Assembly (NCBI GenBank): GCA_039583875.1
Contig: CM077151.1
Coordinates: 24,422,208-24,486,207, forward strand
Length of the DNA: 64,000 bases
From: Platanthera guangdongensis
Lineage: Eukaryota > Streptophyta > Magnoliopsida > Asparagales > Orchidaceae
Direction of reading: 5' to 3'
Shown here: piece after piece, positions 21,178 to 31,976 of the stretch
How positions within the stretch are numbered: position 1 is the first letter of the stretch
Layout: the number at the start of each line of letters is the position of its first letter
Made by a program: the position numbers and the translations under genes
Notes under the pieces: model-generated
The model's input: the letters and a program-made list of their open reading frames with translations, nothing else
The model's database searches: none
Told to the model about the DNA's origin: nothing

Positions 21178-22240
21178 CTGGCAGACTGCTTTGGAGGACT
21201 GCCTTTGGCAGGTGCCAGTTATCTCTTGCTAGTCACGGTTGCTGTGAACTCTTCTGGAGCTCGCCGCTTTCCGGCTGGTTTCCGTGCTAGTGGTCAGGTT
21301 GTTAGATCATGGAGGTAGGCACAGTTGCGCAGATTGGTTTACCTGGAGTCCTCGTTGTTTGATGGAGTAGTCCACAAGGTGATGGACTGGTGTTGTTCAA
21401 CTTGGGCGCGGTCTTGGTCTCAGGCGACGCGGTTACTTGGAAATCGCGAAGCTTGCCGTGGACTTGGTCTTGTGGGACTGAGTTTAGCTTTGTTGTATAG
21501 ATCGTCTAGATTGCCTGTGTGCAGACTGCATTTTGAGTTCGTCGAGCTCGGTAAGTTGGCGGCATGGTTGCCGCGGGTCGAAGCTTTGCGCGGACTATAG
21601 TTGTGTCCGCGAGCCAGACAATCTGGTCATTCTTGCAGACAAGATTGGTGTCCACACTTATTTGTGGATAGTCTTCCTTAAGTGGTGACGATACTCCTTC
21701 TCACACCTATAAATAGGAGTCATCGGCTCGTCATAAATAACAGTGAACAGTGAGAACTAGCTCGCGCTTTGTTTTTGCGGTTACAGGTTTCTAACTGCTG
21801 CGACTAAGAAAGTTGATTCTGTGCAGGCTGTGAGGCTAACATTAAGCGGTTAGACAACTAGTGGAAGCTTGGTGTGGAACAATTTGCGAATAACAGTCAG
21901 TGGATATCAGCAAGTCGCGGTCTCTAGGACTTGATCTCTTCCTCCGAGTTGCGGATAAGCAGAGCAGTTCGTCCGATATATCAACGGTTCTGTTCAAGTC
22001 CCTTCAACATTTCAATAACAGCAGTCCGCGCGGCTAGTCACGGTTAGGCAAATTCAGTGGTTTCGACGAACTCGGCTTACAGACTGGCGACTAGTGCGGT
22101 TACAGCTTGTTGTCCGCGCGGTTAACTTCTTGTGACAGATTTCTGTTTCCTTTGGTTATATTATAAATCATGTCTTGCAATGTATATCTCGGTCTGTAAA
22201 GAAGTTAATTTCAATTGAATACTCTTTTGCTGCTGTTGTT
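21178..22240 (+). repeat. Remainder of the copia 3' LTR
   Basis: Continues the LTR interrupted at 16524; removing the hAT element and one duplication joins ...GAGTCTGCTGCGGC to CTGGCAGACTGC. A TATA box CACCTATAAATAGGAG lies near 21707. The end is not fixed by a second LTR or a target duplication; about 22240 is an estimate from the loss of this composition. Confidence 0.6.
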
Positions 22241-23127
22241 ATTGATTTTTTACTTATCTTTGGTTGTGATTGAGTGTTCCTGTCACCTCATGTGGTTCCT
22301 CCTATCCCATTTTGAGATGTTTTTACACCTCTGCCACGCAGCCCTCTTGCATTCTTCTACTCGGCTATTCCTCCGCACGCTCGCAAAACTCTACCCAGAC
22401 GGGTATCACCAATGAAACACCCACCAGGAATCGTCGGAGCCCGTGAAGCTTCACCGGCAGGAGATTCGTCACTTTCCGCGACTCGCCGTCTGGGAATCGT
22501 CTTCCTCCTCAGCAGACATAAGTTGCCGGAACATTTGCTTCCTCTTGGTTTGTTTCTTCAAGGATTTCTTCTCCATCTTCATCTTCCTAAAAAAACTCTC
22601 AGATCAGCCCAGATAACACAAATTTGTGTAGTTCCAGCGAACGGGGGAATCGTTGCAACCTATGAATCACCGACTAGGTATCTTCTTCTTGGTGTGAATG
22701 CCTTTAATGTCTAGGTAATCACTCAACCAATGCCTTTAATTTCTTGATTTTAATTGCAATGTTTCTTTAAGCTTTGCTAAGCAACAGATCGTATAAATTT
22801 TTTTGGCAAAGCTAGCCAGCGGGGTACTGTCGCGTGGCAACATGGGCCCCCATGCTCATTGTGTGTTTGTATATATATTCACACATTTTAGTAAAATACT
22901 TTCATCCTAGATTTTCAATATAATTTTTGTTGGGAAACGGGCTTTGGTATATCAGGCTTATTGAACCGTTTTAGTCCGTGAGCGGCCGAGCGTGTCAACA
23001 GTCAAAGATAAACTAGATACTGAGACGAAAACTTAATGACGTGAAAAACCCGCAATCAGGATGAAAAACCATGCGGTCGGTTCGGTGTCGATCTAACTTC
23101 CACTATATGAGCGTTTTTACAGAGCTT
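22241..23127. other. Sequence without recognisable features
   Basis: Mixed-composition sequence; short reading frames around 22412-22714 resemble no family I know. No inverted or direct repeats noticed. Confidence 0.4.
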
Positions 23128-23153
23128 GGGGGGGGGGGGGGGGGGGGGGGGGG
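23128..23153. repeat. Run of 26 G
   Basis: Uninterrupted G homopolymer in otherwise ordinary sequence. It can form G-quadruplex structure; assembled length may be inexact. Confidence 0.9.
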
Positions 23154-23459
23154 AGTGAGAGCGACAGACCGCGTCTTGTTACAACTTATAAGAGGGAAGG
23201 AGAATGAGCGACTGGTGTCGTCGGCTGTCGTGCTGCTTTGGCGGTCTTCCGGTGCTTGTTCACAGGGGATGCGAACACTTCCTTCTCTCAGAGTTATCTT
23301 GTCGTGACGGCGGAAGCGGCTTCACGTGTCTCCCTCTTGACTTGCTCTCTCGCGAGTCTTGTCTTGTCTTTGCGGCCATCACCACGCTTTGCGATGGCGG
23401 TCTTGGACGTGGATCTAGTCGAGAGAAGGGTAAGAGAGAAAGGAGGGAACCCGGAAAAA

Positions 23460-23770
23460 GACCCTCACAGGGGGCCGGCCGCGACGAGGCCGCCCGAATC
23501 CGGGCGGCCTTGGCCGGCCCTTGCGAGGGCCGGCCGTGGGGAGGCCGCCCAAGATCGGGCGGCCTTGGCCGGCCCCTTGTGGGGCCGGCCGCGACGAGGC
23601 CGCCCGGATTCGGGAGGCCTTGGTCGGCCCTCGAGAGGGTTGGCCGCGGGGAGGTCGCCGGGGATCTGGCGGCTTTGGCCGGCCCCTTGCGGGGCCGGCC
23701 GCGACAAGGCCGCCCGGGGATGGGAGGCCTTGACCGGCCTTCGCGGAGGCCGGTTGCGGCAGGACCCCCC
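23460..23770. repeat. GC-rich ~55 bp minisatellite
   Basis: About five and a half units; the landmark GGCCGGCCGCGACGAGG or variants recur near 23471, 23526, 23581, 23636, 23692 and 23747. It resembles the 1-208/8736-9330 satellite in composition and also precedes a TATA module. Confidence 0.85.
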
Positions 23771-23969
23771 GTCTCCAAGCGGTTAGAGAGGGGCAGGGAA
23801 GCGGCCGACATGGGCCGGGGCCGGTCGGTACCGTCAGGTGGCGGCGGTTGGGCCGCGTTCGCGATCCGGCGTGCGACAGTTATTGCATGAAACAGACACG
23901 CAGATCACGCGCACGACGTTTACTTGTGTAACTCTCATGACTTTAGTGAGAGAGAGGATGGTTTGGCTA

Positions 23970-24015
23970 TGTGCAACCCAATTTTTCTATATATTGGGGT
24001 TGACCCTATCAATTT
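23970..24015 (+). promoter_or_regulatory. TATA module after GC-rich minisatellite
   Basis: TGCAACCCAATTTTTCTATA then TATTGGGGTTGACCCTATCAA, matching the module at 9395-9435 (TGCAACCCGGATTTTCCTAT, then AAATTGGGG). Probably the core promoter of an old LTR family of which only fragments are present here. Confidence 0.5.
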
Positions 24016-24375
24016 TATTATAAAATTTTCAATTTTTTATAAGTAAACTAAATATGCATTTTATTTTGAGAAATGTTATAAGCACACCAATTATCGCTAT
24101 TGCCACACCAATTTGATGTCTAAAATACACAAAAAACCTAAACTCACCTTCATTAAGCGCACACCGGTTTTTTTACTGTTCATCACTTCCGATTCCGCCG
24201 AACGCCGCCCGAGCCCGAAACCCGCTCCTCCCGATTCGCCGATTGCCGCCTGTGCCCGATCTCCACCTTGTCGGCGTTGAAGAACTCTACCGGAAGAAGG
24301 CCGCCCCAGCCCCTTTCCTTCTCCGGCGCTGAGATTTCCACCCGCCGACCCGATGCAGAACTCCTCTTCACCGGC

Positions 24376-25237
24376 TGTAGGAAATCCGGGGTGCCGAGAA
24401 GCAGAAATCCGAATATCGAATAACAAACACAGAACAAAAAACAGAGCAGTAACAAACACAAGATGTTACAGAGGTTCACCCAACACCGGGCTACGTCCTC
24501 TCTCCCCTTCTTCTTCCTTCTTGTATTCACCAAAAAAGAAACAGATTACAAAGGTTGCAAGGATCAAATCCGATCCTACCTCTTCTCCTCTCTTCTGGAC
24601 AAGAAAACCAAAGAAGAATACCTTCTGGATCGATCTCAACGAGATACCTCGTATCGCCTCCAAAAGATTACGCCGCCGCAGACTGCAATGAAGCCGTATC
24701 CCTAAATCGGGAAACAAACAACGTATATAAACGTCTGCCGGCAACCACGATCGTCGACCCAAAAGACCGGTCGACGATCGTCGATCGTCGAACCACAAAG
24801 CCGGTCGACGATCGTCGATCGTCGAACCACAAAGCCGGTCGACGATCGTCGATCGTCGAACCACAAAGTCGGTCGACGATCGTCGATCGTCGAACCATAA
24901 AGACCGGTCGACGATCGTCGATCGTCGAACCATAAAGCCGGTCGACGATCGTCGATCGTCGAACCATGGCGTTCGACGATCGCCGATCCAAAGAAAACCC
25001 ATCAGAAAAATTTGGTCCGGGGGCGTTGCCCCCGAGCCCCCACCGGGGACGCTGTCCCCTGGACCCCTGCCCGCTGTCCGGTCAGCGGGACCTCCGCCGG
25101 GGGCTGCCGCCCCCGGACCCCCGCTGTCGTGGGTCCCAGAGATGTCGAGGGGGGATCACACTTCGATTCCTCTAAGCTCACGTGGGCGAACCCGGTGTGA
25201 GAAACAAGAGGACCGGAAGTGTTCCACAACCCCAACA
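24376..25237 (-). mobile_element. Solo LTR of copia type (862 bp), reverse orientation
   Basis: Perfect 5 bp target duplication CCGGC at 24371-24375 and 25238-25242. On the minus strand it starts TGTTGGGGTTGTGG, has a GC-rich stretch, a palindrome array, the TATA-like GTTTATATACG (near 24725), a transcribed region with GTAACATCTTGTGTTTGTTA, and ends GGATTTCCTACA. No internal region remains, so it arose by LTR-LTR recombination. Confidence 0.9.
24755..24985. repeat. Six 34 bp units, each an almost perfect palindrome
   Basis: Each unit contains TCGACGATCG, one T, then CGATCGTCGA: arms of 10 bp around a single central base, separated by CCA(C/T)AAAG(C/T)CGG. In the solo LTR's orientation the array lies just upstream of the TATA box. 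Confidence 0.92.
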
Positions 25238-26186
25238 CCGGCGCTGAAGAACCCCATCGGCAGAACGCCGCCCCATCCCCCTTCCGTTTTGAGGTTGGAA
25301 GGCTTCAAACTTAGCTCGTCATCCATCCATCGCAGCTCCCATGATTCCATAACGTCATTCTTGCCCGTTGTCGCCAGTCTCTTCCCGAAATTCTTCCAAC
25401 GACTCCATTCCGGTCCACAAAAAACTTTTGCGTGGAATTCATCATCGTCAATCAGGGCCTCAACTTCCACAGGACCAGAAAAGGAGAAGAAAATCCCCAA
25501 CTCCCAGATCTCAAGTGACCCTAAAATTTCCTCTGACCCTCCGCTCCGTCCAAAGAAACCACAATATTCGAGTAGTTTTTTCCTTCCTTCTCTTTGTACT
25601 ATTTTCATAACCTAACAAACTCGGAACTGTGTTTAATTTTGTCCCTAAAAATGTGAGTTTAGCACATTAATTTCTAATAGAACATTATTCAGTGCAGAAA
25701 GGCCAAATTGTAAGGGTTGACAAGGAAATGTATCTCAAAAGCATCAATGTGAGTTGATCCTTTGGACATTGATTATGCATTTCCATTCTTTAAATACTTT
25801 TTGAGGTGGATCAACCCGGTGAAACCTTAAAGAGGTTAATGCCGCTTGCTTGTAATTTTCATAAGATCTTGAAGCACTAATAATTATAATGCCAAAATCT
25901 TATCCATCATATATTTTGTTTGTTTCAATGTTCTGTTTTCTATTCAAATAAGGAGAAAATTACATCCTTTACTGGCCGGTTTTACCTTTCTACAACCAAA
26001 CATTTCAGTCTCATCCAAATCCAGAAACATTTAGAAGAAACAAGATGAAGATTCTGCTCTTCTACATTAATAATAAATTTTATATTTGATGTGACAATAA
26101 CATCATGGTGTGAAAATAAAATATTTTGATGTGTTAATATAATTTGGCTGTCAATAGCAAAAACGGATGTGCTTTTAACATCGCTC

Positions 26187-26270
26187 TTTATTTTAAATAA
26201 TTAATAGTGTGTCATTTTCTCCATAATTTATGTTGAGGTTTCAGTTTTGTATCTGACTTGACATTTAAAA
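26187..26270. other. Spacer between two inverted-repeat elements
   Basis: AT-rich sequence holding the target duplications TTTATTTT (26187-26194) and CATTTAAAA (26262-26270). Confidence 0.6.
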
Positions 26271-27196
26271 GGTAATTGTTAAAAACACCGCATTTTTGGC
26301 TAATCGCACCGCATTGTTAAAAGCACCACACTTTTTCACATATTGTTAAAAACACCGCACATTGTTATTCACACCGCAATTGAGATAAACGCACCGCACT
26401 TAACCTATGAATTAAAATAAGCTCTCATTGAATTATAACATTAATATAAACCCAATAGAGAAAATATTTGATACAAAAAACCATCAAATGTGTTGTTCAA
26501 ATTATTGTGGTCTTTTCTCCAAATATTTGTGATCTTCATCAATGACATCTATAATATGGACCAATAATACTTGGGGCACAATTCATGATGAGAACCAATA
26601 ATATTGCTATAATTTACTTCTAAACATAGAAACACTGATGAATCATTTGCAGGTATGATTAAAAGGATTTGCATGATGATTTAGAGTGCTTTATTTGATT
26701 TAGGAGCCTTATAATTTGACATCATAGTGCAGGAAACAACACTCAATCAAAATGAGAATCATTTGCAAGAAACATCAAGGGATACAGAGTGTGCTTGCAG
26801 GAGAGAAGCTTCTCAAAAACAAAATGAGACGAGATAGAACCAAAGACAACAACTATGCTTGTAGGGCAGGAGAGAAACTTCTATAGAAGTTGTCCGATCT
26901 TTCGAGATGGGAGTAGCCAGCGGCGGCATCAGGAGGCGGGAGGAGAGGCGGCGTCGGAGGCGTGAGGAGAGGTGGCGGCGGCGCTGATATCTGCCGGTGT
27001 CGGCGACGGAAAGAGCTGGAGGAGGCGGGAGGAGCCAGCGGCGTCAGGATGCGTTAGGAGAAGATCAGGATTTTAGGGTTGCGGTGCGAGGAAGGAGCAG
27101 TGCGGTGCGGGTATATTTTTAGAGAGACAAATTTTAAGTGTTAAAAGACCTAAATGCAATGCGATTAGCCAAAAGTACTGTGGTTTTAACAATTCC
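26271..27196. mobile_element. Mutator-like non-autonomous element (926 bp)
   Basis: Flanked by CATTTAAAA on both sides (26262-26270, 27197-27205), a 9 bp duplication as for MULEs. Left end GGTAATTGTTAAAAACACCG; right end in reverse GGAATTGTTAAAACCACAG; similarity continues through TTTTGGCTAATCGCA. CACCGCA motifs recur in the left 130 bp. At about 26920-27065 there is a GC-rich block of GGC/GGAGGCGG repeats unlike the AT-rich remainder, possibly captured exon or promoter sequence. No ORF supports transposition. Confidence 0.82.
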
Positions 27197-27379
27197 CATT
27201 TAAAAATTAAAATCATCCTTTCCTGTAATACAGTTTTTTAATTTTATTCCTCCACATTACAAAATTTTCAAACTTCTATAAAAATTAAAATATGTAATAT
27301 TAAAAAAATATGCTCTCATAAGTCATATGTCTCGTCTTGTCATGATTGCAGTTATAAATTTTTGGGGACAACTTTTCGG

Positions 27380-30300
27380 ACTAGCCCCCATAATAATCAA
27401 AAGTATCAAAATAGCCATCTTCTAAAAAGTCTTCTCATTATAGCCTCTTTTTACTAATATGACAGCATAGTGGGCTCGGCGCCAGGTTATGTCGGCAGTT
27501 TGTTATACATTGGAGAAATTCAATATTAATGGTTAGAATTCAACATCCCCATCAGGCACTGTTTGTAGATTTTAATTTTAACTATACCCATGTGCTCGCA
27601 GCTGGTTTTAATATATTGAAAATGTGTGTAATTTTTAGTCTCACATTGCTTTGAAACTTTTTTCAGCAAGTTCGAGAGTCTATAAAAGAAAACTTATGCC
27701 CTCATATCTAACCACACCAATCAAGGCTTGCATATCTTTTCACACGGATTTGCTTTCACTACAGCCTGCAGGTTAGTAATTTAATATTTTAAATGCTTAG
27801 TTATTAATAACTATTGTATTTCATTAATATTTTAATTGTTTTTATAATAATTTAAATATTTAGTTTTTAATAAATGTTTTTTTAATATTCAGTGATTTTG
27901 AGCTTTTATAATCATGTCTGATGCCGTTGAACTTGAACTTGAACTTGATGAATGCGACGTATATGAACAACAAGGATTAGATTTTGATCTAAATGAAATG
28001 GACGATAACAGCAGTGACGACTCGTCTGATAACGATGATGATGAATTTTTTTTGAAACCCAAAATAGAGTTAAAGAAATCTTTGAACAATCAATTTCAGT
28101 TGGTCGTAGTTGGGTTGATCGCATAATTGTTGATAATTCATTTATTCAATTTGCGAGAACAATAAAAGAATGAGTGGTAGAAGAAGATTTTGATGGAGAA
28201 CTTTCACAAAATAACCAAATCATGGACTTTGTAATACCTCACTATTTACAAGTCGGAACCTCTTTCAGAACAAAATTGGAGATGCACTGCAATATCAACG
28301 CTTGTTCTATCCAGAATAATGTATAATTTAAAACTTTCAGTCAAATCAGAGTAGATTAGTCTTAGTATGTTTCGAGAACATGCATCATAGTCGACCATGT
28401 CCATGAAAACTAAGGGCTATTGTTTCCAAAAAACACGGAGGTGTTTGGTTGATTTCAAAAAATTCTGGCTCGCATATATGTACAAATGCGAGCATACAAA
28501 ATGATCACAGACAATGCACTGCAAGGTTTATTGGAAGATTTATAACTCCTGTACTTCGAACACAAATAGACATTAAACCAACCGAGATAAGAGGTCAGAT
28601 AAATGCAAAATTTAATATCTTGACGAGCTATAAAAAAGCATGGGATGCCAGACGAAAAACTATTAAATCTGTTTTTGAGGGTTGGTCTGAATCCTATAAA
28701 ATTGTACTTCGATATTTAGATACAGTATGCATGTATAACCCCAGTACAATTTATGATGTTTGTACTTCTGCAAACAATACATTTCAAAGATTATTTTGGG
28801 CTTTCGGCCCCTCAATTGAGGGATGAGGTAGCTGTCGACCTGTTCTTAGCCTTGATGGTACATTTTTATTGGGCCGTTTCCGGGGTACTTTGCTGATAGC
28901 CGTCAGTATAGATGCTAATAATGGACTTTTTTTGTTGGCATTTACTGTTGTTGAATCAGAGTGTAATGAATCGTGAGAATGATTTTTAAATCGGCTAAAA
29001 GTGTTGCTTCCAGTTATTGCTAGTCGTCCAAATCTTTGTATTATCAGTGACAAACACGCATGCTTAATTCGAGGAGTTGCATCTGAGCTTCCATACGCAA
29101 AAATAGGCACTGTTTGCGACATTTGCGTGAAAATTTTAAAAAGGCCGTTAGAGGTTTTGAGTTAAATGGAATTGATATATTGTGCGATAAAATGTACTAG
29201 GCGGGAAATGCATCAAATTTTGTAACATTTACAGAAAATATGGAGCATATTAAAATTGTTGATCAGAGAACATATGATTGGTTGGTGGCTAGAGATGTTG
29301 AAAAATGGACTTTATTATATGATGATGGTGCTAGATATGGCACTATGACGACAAATACGAGCGAAAGTTTCAATGGAGTACTTAAACGAGCGAGAGGGTT
29401 ACCCATACAAGCATTAGTATCAGCTACATTCTATCAATGTATTGCATTATTTCTTAAAAGAGGTGAAGATGCGCTAAAATGGGAAAGCGATGGAGTGTCC
29501 AGATTTGTGCCTAAAGTATTGACAATGCTAGGTAACCGAGAAGCAGATGCAAGAAATTTATGTAAGCCAGTCCAGATAAATCACACTGAATTTTCATGCT
29601 ACGATGATAAAAATATAGCGCATCGTGTATTGCTTTCTGATGATGGATGCTCATGCAGTTGTCATAGCATGGTCTTATATCATGTCCCTTGTGCTCATAT
29701 GATTGCTTCACTTGCATCTAAACGAGTTTCACATGAGGGGTTTGTATCGGACTTTTATACAATACCAAGTTACAAAAATACATACAGTGGAAGTTTTCAT
29801 AGAATTCCAGATATTACTGGGTGACAATCATTAGATGCAACACGAGGTATTATTGAGATTCAACCACCCACTTTAATACGAAAGACTGGACGCCCTCAAA
29901 CTCGTCGACATCATAATACAATGGATGAGCGCATTGATCGCAGTAATAAAAAGTGTGACATTTGTAAAGAATTGAGACACAATCGATCAACATGTCCTAC
30001 AAATCCAGAAAATCGAAGGTAATAATTTATTTGTTTTTTAAAATTTTTTTGAACAAACAATCTAATTAGAAATTTGTAATATTTTTTCGTCTAATTTTTT
30101 CAGGCGTTATGGAGGAATACACTAGCTGCAGCAAGGAAGAAATCGTTAGCTCTTTTATTACGTTTTGGAAGAGTTTTTCTCAGTGAGTTTGTTTTAATTT
30201 TGTTCAGTCTGTATCTGTTATTTTCTTACTCGGAACCTTTATGTTACTTTGGAGAATTTTCGCAATTATAATGAGTGAATTTTCATGATGATATCAATAA

Positions 30301-30577
30301 ATAGGCTGGACCCGTCGGAGATTGATTGAGAATGCACTGAGTCTTGATTTGCTAATTTTATTATTTTTGAGTCTTGTTTTAATTTTGTACAATCTTTGAT
30401 CTCCTAATCACTATTGAGAATAGAATTATATTAATATTGAATTTCTCCAAATGAATGAAAAAACTGCCGACATAACCTGACGCCGGACCCACTATGCGGT
30501 CATATCAGTAAAAAGAGACTATAATGAGAAGGCTTTTTAAAAGAGGGCTATTTTGATATTTTTGATTATTTACAGAG
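27380..30577 (+). mobile_element. Decayed autonomous MULE with ~170 bp inverted repeats
   Basis: Left end CATAATAATCAAAAGTATC through GGTTATGTCGGCAGTTT and further to GGAGAAATTCAATATTAA is matched in reverse at the right end (about 30400-30575). Long inverted repeats plus a MuDR-type transposase define the group. The outermost bases and target duplication could not be fixed; limits are accurate to ~10-15 bp. Confidence 0.85.
27914..30140 (+). pseudogene. MULE transposase remnant
   Basis: N-terminus (27914-28126): acidic Glu/Asp/Ser-rich segment. Then, after frame disruptions, the MuDR DNA-binding-like region (28449-28826, with IDIKPTEIRGQINAKF). The catalytic domain starts CRPVLSLDGTFLLGRFRGTL, with first Asp in LDGTF and second in CIISDKHACLI; the last part is ORF 29240-29824, with TNTSESFNGVLKRARGLPI and a SWIM finger (CSCSCHSMVLYHVPCAHMIA). 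A C-terminal knuckle CDICKELRHNRSTC ends near 30000. In-frame TGA codons at 28824, 28974, 28980 and 29822 all occupy positions where relatives have Trp, fitting G-to-A decay. There is also at least one frameshift around 29110-29240. Not functional. Confidence 0.88.
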
Positions 30578-30609
30578 CAATGCTATATGCGGGCCTTTTA
30601 TTGGGATCC

Positions 30610-30818
30610 GGGGAGGATAAAGTGCAGCAAGACGATCTGACGGCTGCAAGATCATCTCAGCTCGAGCGGAGATGTGTGCACATCATAACTTGTTTTGAGA
30701 TGTGTGTGCTGAGATGTGTGTGCTGAGATGTGCACGCATCTCCACGTGCTTTCATCAATTGAATCGGTAAAGTGCAATGGCTCGTATTTGTCGGATCGTG
30801 CTGCACTTTACCCTCCCC
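30610..30818. mobile_element. MITE, 209 bp
   Basis: Left end GGGGAGGATAAAGTGCAGCA and right end in reverse GGGGAGGGTAAAGTGCAGCA, similarity continuing through CGATC.GAC (~30 bp). Between them GAGATGTGTGTGCT is repeated about three times (30700-30735). No clear target duplication seen. Confidence 0.7.
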
Positions 30819-31054
30819 ATGCCACGCTTTATGTATGCGGCAGATATATGTAGACCAAAATTTATTTATGCGGGTGTGAATCATCAATAAATGTCGGGTC
30901 ATATTTAAAAACTAAATTCATATTTTTAAAAATAAATCATCAATGAATGTCACATATCCCTTCATCCATTGTCTTACATCAGGCGTGAATCCCGTCCTTC
31001 CTTTCTATTAAAGAATGCATCATTTGAAGATCTCTCAATGTTCCCTAGGATTTG
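30819..31054. other. AT-rich spacer
   Basis: No feature recognised except two similar ATCATCAATAAATGTC / AATCATCAATGAATGTC stretches near 30883 and 30934. Confidence 0.4.
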
Positions 31055-31066
31055 ATGGCGACAGGA

Positions 31067-31300
31067 AGGTGAAGGAATTCAGGCCGAGTTCCGTTTCTGT
31101 GAGGAGGTCGAGGAAGCAGAGGAGAGCATCAGGGAGAGAGCCATGACGAACGAAAGCGGAGATCATGAAGTTCCAAGAGAATATGTTCTTTTTTGATATT
31201 CAGACGATGGTGGCAGTAGTGGAGGGGACGTCGCAGAGGAGGGAATAGATGTTGATGAGATCGGTGGAGAGAAAAAAGCCAGAAGAGTGACCAGATAGTG
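31067..31300 (-). pseudogene. Pentatricopeptide-repeat (PPR) protein gene fragment
   Basis: On the minus strand one frame reads GFFLSTDLINIYSLLCDVPS, a TGA (31200-31202), then KKNIFSWNFMISAFVRHGSL followed by PDALLCFLDLL and a TETELGLNSFTF segment. The N-x-M-I-S/A-x-x-R-H-G-x-x-x-D-A-L pattern is typical of plant PLS-type PPR proteins, RNA-editing or processing factors of organelles. Only about one and a half repeats remain and there is no start or end, so this is a relic, probably moved here by a transposon. The nearest named MITEs end at 30818 and start at 31751, so the carrier is not obvious. Confidence 0.75.
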
Positions 31301-31344
31301 GAGGATTCAGACGTACTGAATGAAGGGAGGTTCGCGGTCAACAT

Positions 31345-31741
31345 ATATCTTAAGAAAGAATAAATTTAATTGATATTTGCGGCCTGCATACAATCAAAAC
31401 CGATCTGCATATAACATCACTCTATATAAATTGTGGCCATCAAATACCTAATCGAAGAGTTGTGGAGGTCAAATGGATTTTTACTAGAATTTCAATACTA
31501 CTATGTTAGGATGTCATATGCCAATATTCCCATCACCGACAATATGAAATTATGATTTCACCTTAATTGAAAAGTGAGGTAATAGGACCCAATTTTTAAT
31601 CTTCCAAAAAATGACAATAAAGAATTGAACTCGGGTTCTCAAGACGAGCAAAAATTACGGTCATTACACCATCTAATTTTATTACATATTATTGAAATAT
31701 ATTATATATATAATTGTCATGTGTGTGTATAATGTTTCCGT
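31345..31741. other. AT-rich spacer
   Basis: No gene or repeat recognised; contains a short (AT)n stretch near 31700. Confidence 0.4.
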
Positions 31742-31750
31742 GATAATTCA

Positions 31751-31967
31751 CGATCCGGATCCTCTCTATTTCGAATAAAATGGAGGAGATTCATTTCTTT
31801 TTTAGTAGACAAGATTATTAGTCCAGAAAAAAATCTAGTGGACAGAAATTTTTTGAATAAAAAAAATATAAAAGAATGAAAAAAGCAGAACCCGTTGGAA
31901 CAAAAAAATAGATAATCCTGTCTGAGAAATGGATCCCCTCCATTTCTGACGGAGAGGATCCTGGAGC
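31751..31967. mobile_element. MITE of Mutator type, ~217 bp
   Basis: GATAATTCA occurs on both sides (31742-31750 and 31968-31976), a 9 bp target duplication. Ends are inverted repeats: GATCCGGATCCTCTC on the left and GCTCCAGGATCCTCTCC on the right in reverse, with AAATGGAGG-(A/G)-GAT-(C/T)-CATTTC further in (~36 bp). A second, partial member lies at 33648-33833. Confidence 0.8.
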
Positions 31968-31976
31968 GATAATTCA

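Larger units (their letters stand above)
11640..22240 (+). mobile_element. Decayed, 5'-truncated Ty1/copia element with two nested insertions
   Basis: Order is gag, CCHC knuckle, protease, integrase, reverse transcriptase, RNase H, purine tract, 3' LTR. No 5' LTR is found upstream. The body is interrupted by a reversed solo LTR (14322-15315) and its 3' LTR by a hAT transposon (16525-21169). It is a different copia lineage from the 209-8735 element, with no shared LTR sequence. The right end (about 22240) is approximate. Confidence 0.85.
24097..25608 (-). pseudogene. Unknown ORF of ~214 codons interrupted by a solo LTR
   Basis: The minus-strand frame opens at ATG 25606-25608 and runs to 25243, exactly 122 codons. 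Removing the solo LTR and one CCGGC duplication joins 25243 to 24375 in the same frame, which stays open to the stop at 24097, inside the left inverted repeat. The product is Gly/Glu/Trp-rich (GFFGRSGGSEEILGSLE, GPEWSRWKNFGKRL, GGWGGVLPMGFFSAG). A DNA stretch of ~45 bp around the GGWGGVLP segment is repeated, in another frame, near 24270-24315. I recognise no domain; it may be a captured gene fragment or a composition effect. The 5 bp duplication shows the frame was open when the LTR inserted. Confidence 0.5.
24068..26186 (-). mobile_element. Terminal-inverted-repeat element carrying an unknown ORF and split by a solo LTR
   Basis: Left end GAGAAATGTTATAAGCACAC and right end in reverse GAGCGATGTTAAAAGCACAT form inverted repeats that stay similar for ~35 bp. 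TTTATTTT flanks both sides (24060-24067, 26187-26194), an 8 bp target duplication of low complexity. Without the solo LTR at 24376-25237 and one of its duplications the element is ~1.25 kb. No transposase is recognisable, so it is non-autonomous; it could be MULE- or hAT-type. Confidence 0.75.

Noticed and set aside
27914..29824. TGA read as tryptophan (alternative genetic code)
   Set aside because: TGA at Trp positions is consistent in the MULE, but neighbouring elements also have TAA/TAG at Gln positions, and intact ORFs use TGG; C-to-T decay explains all.
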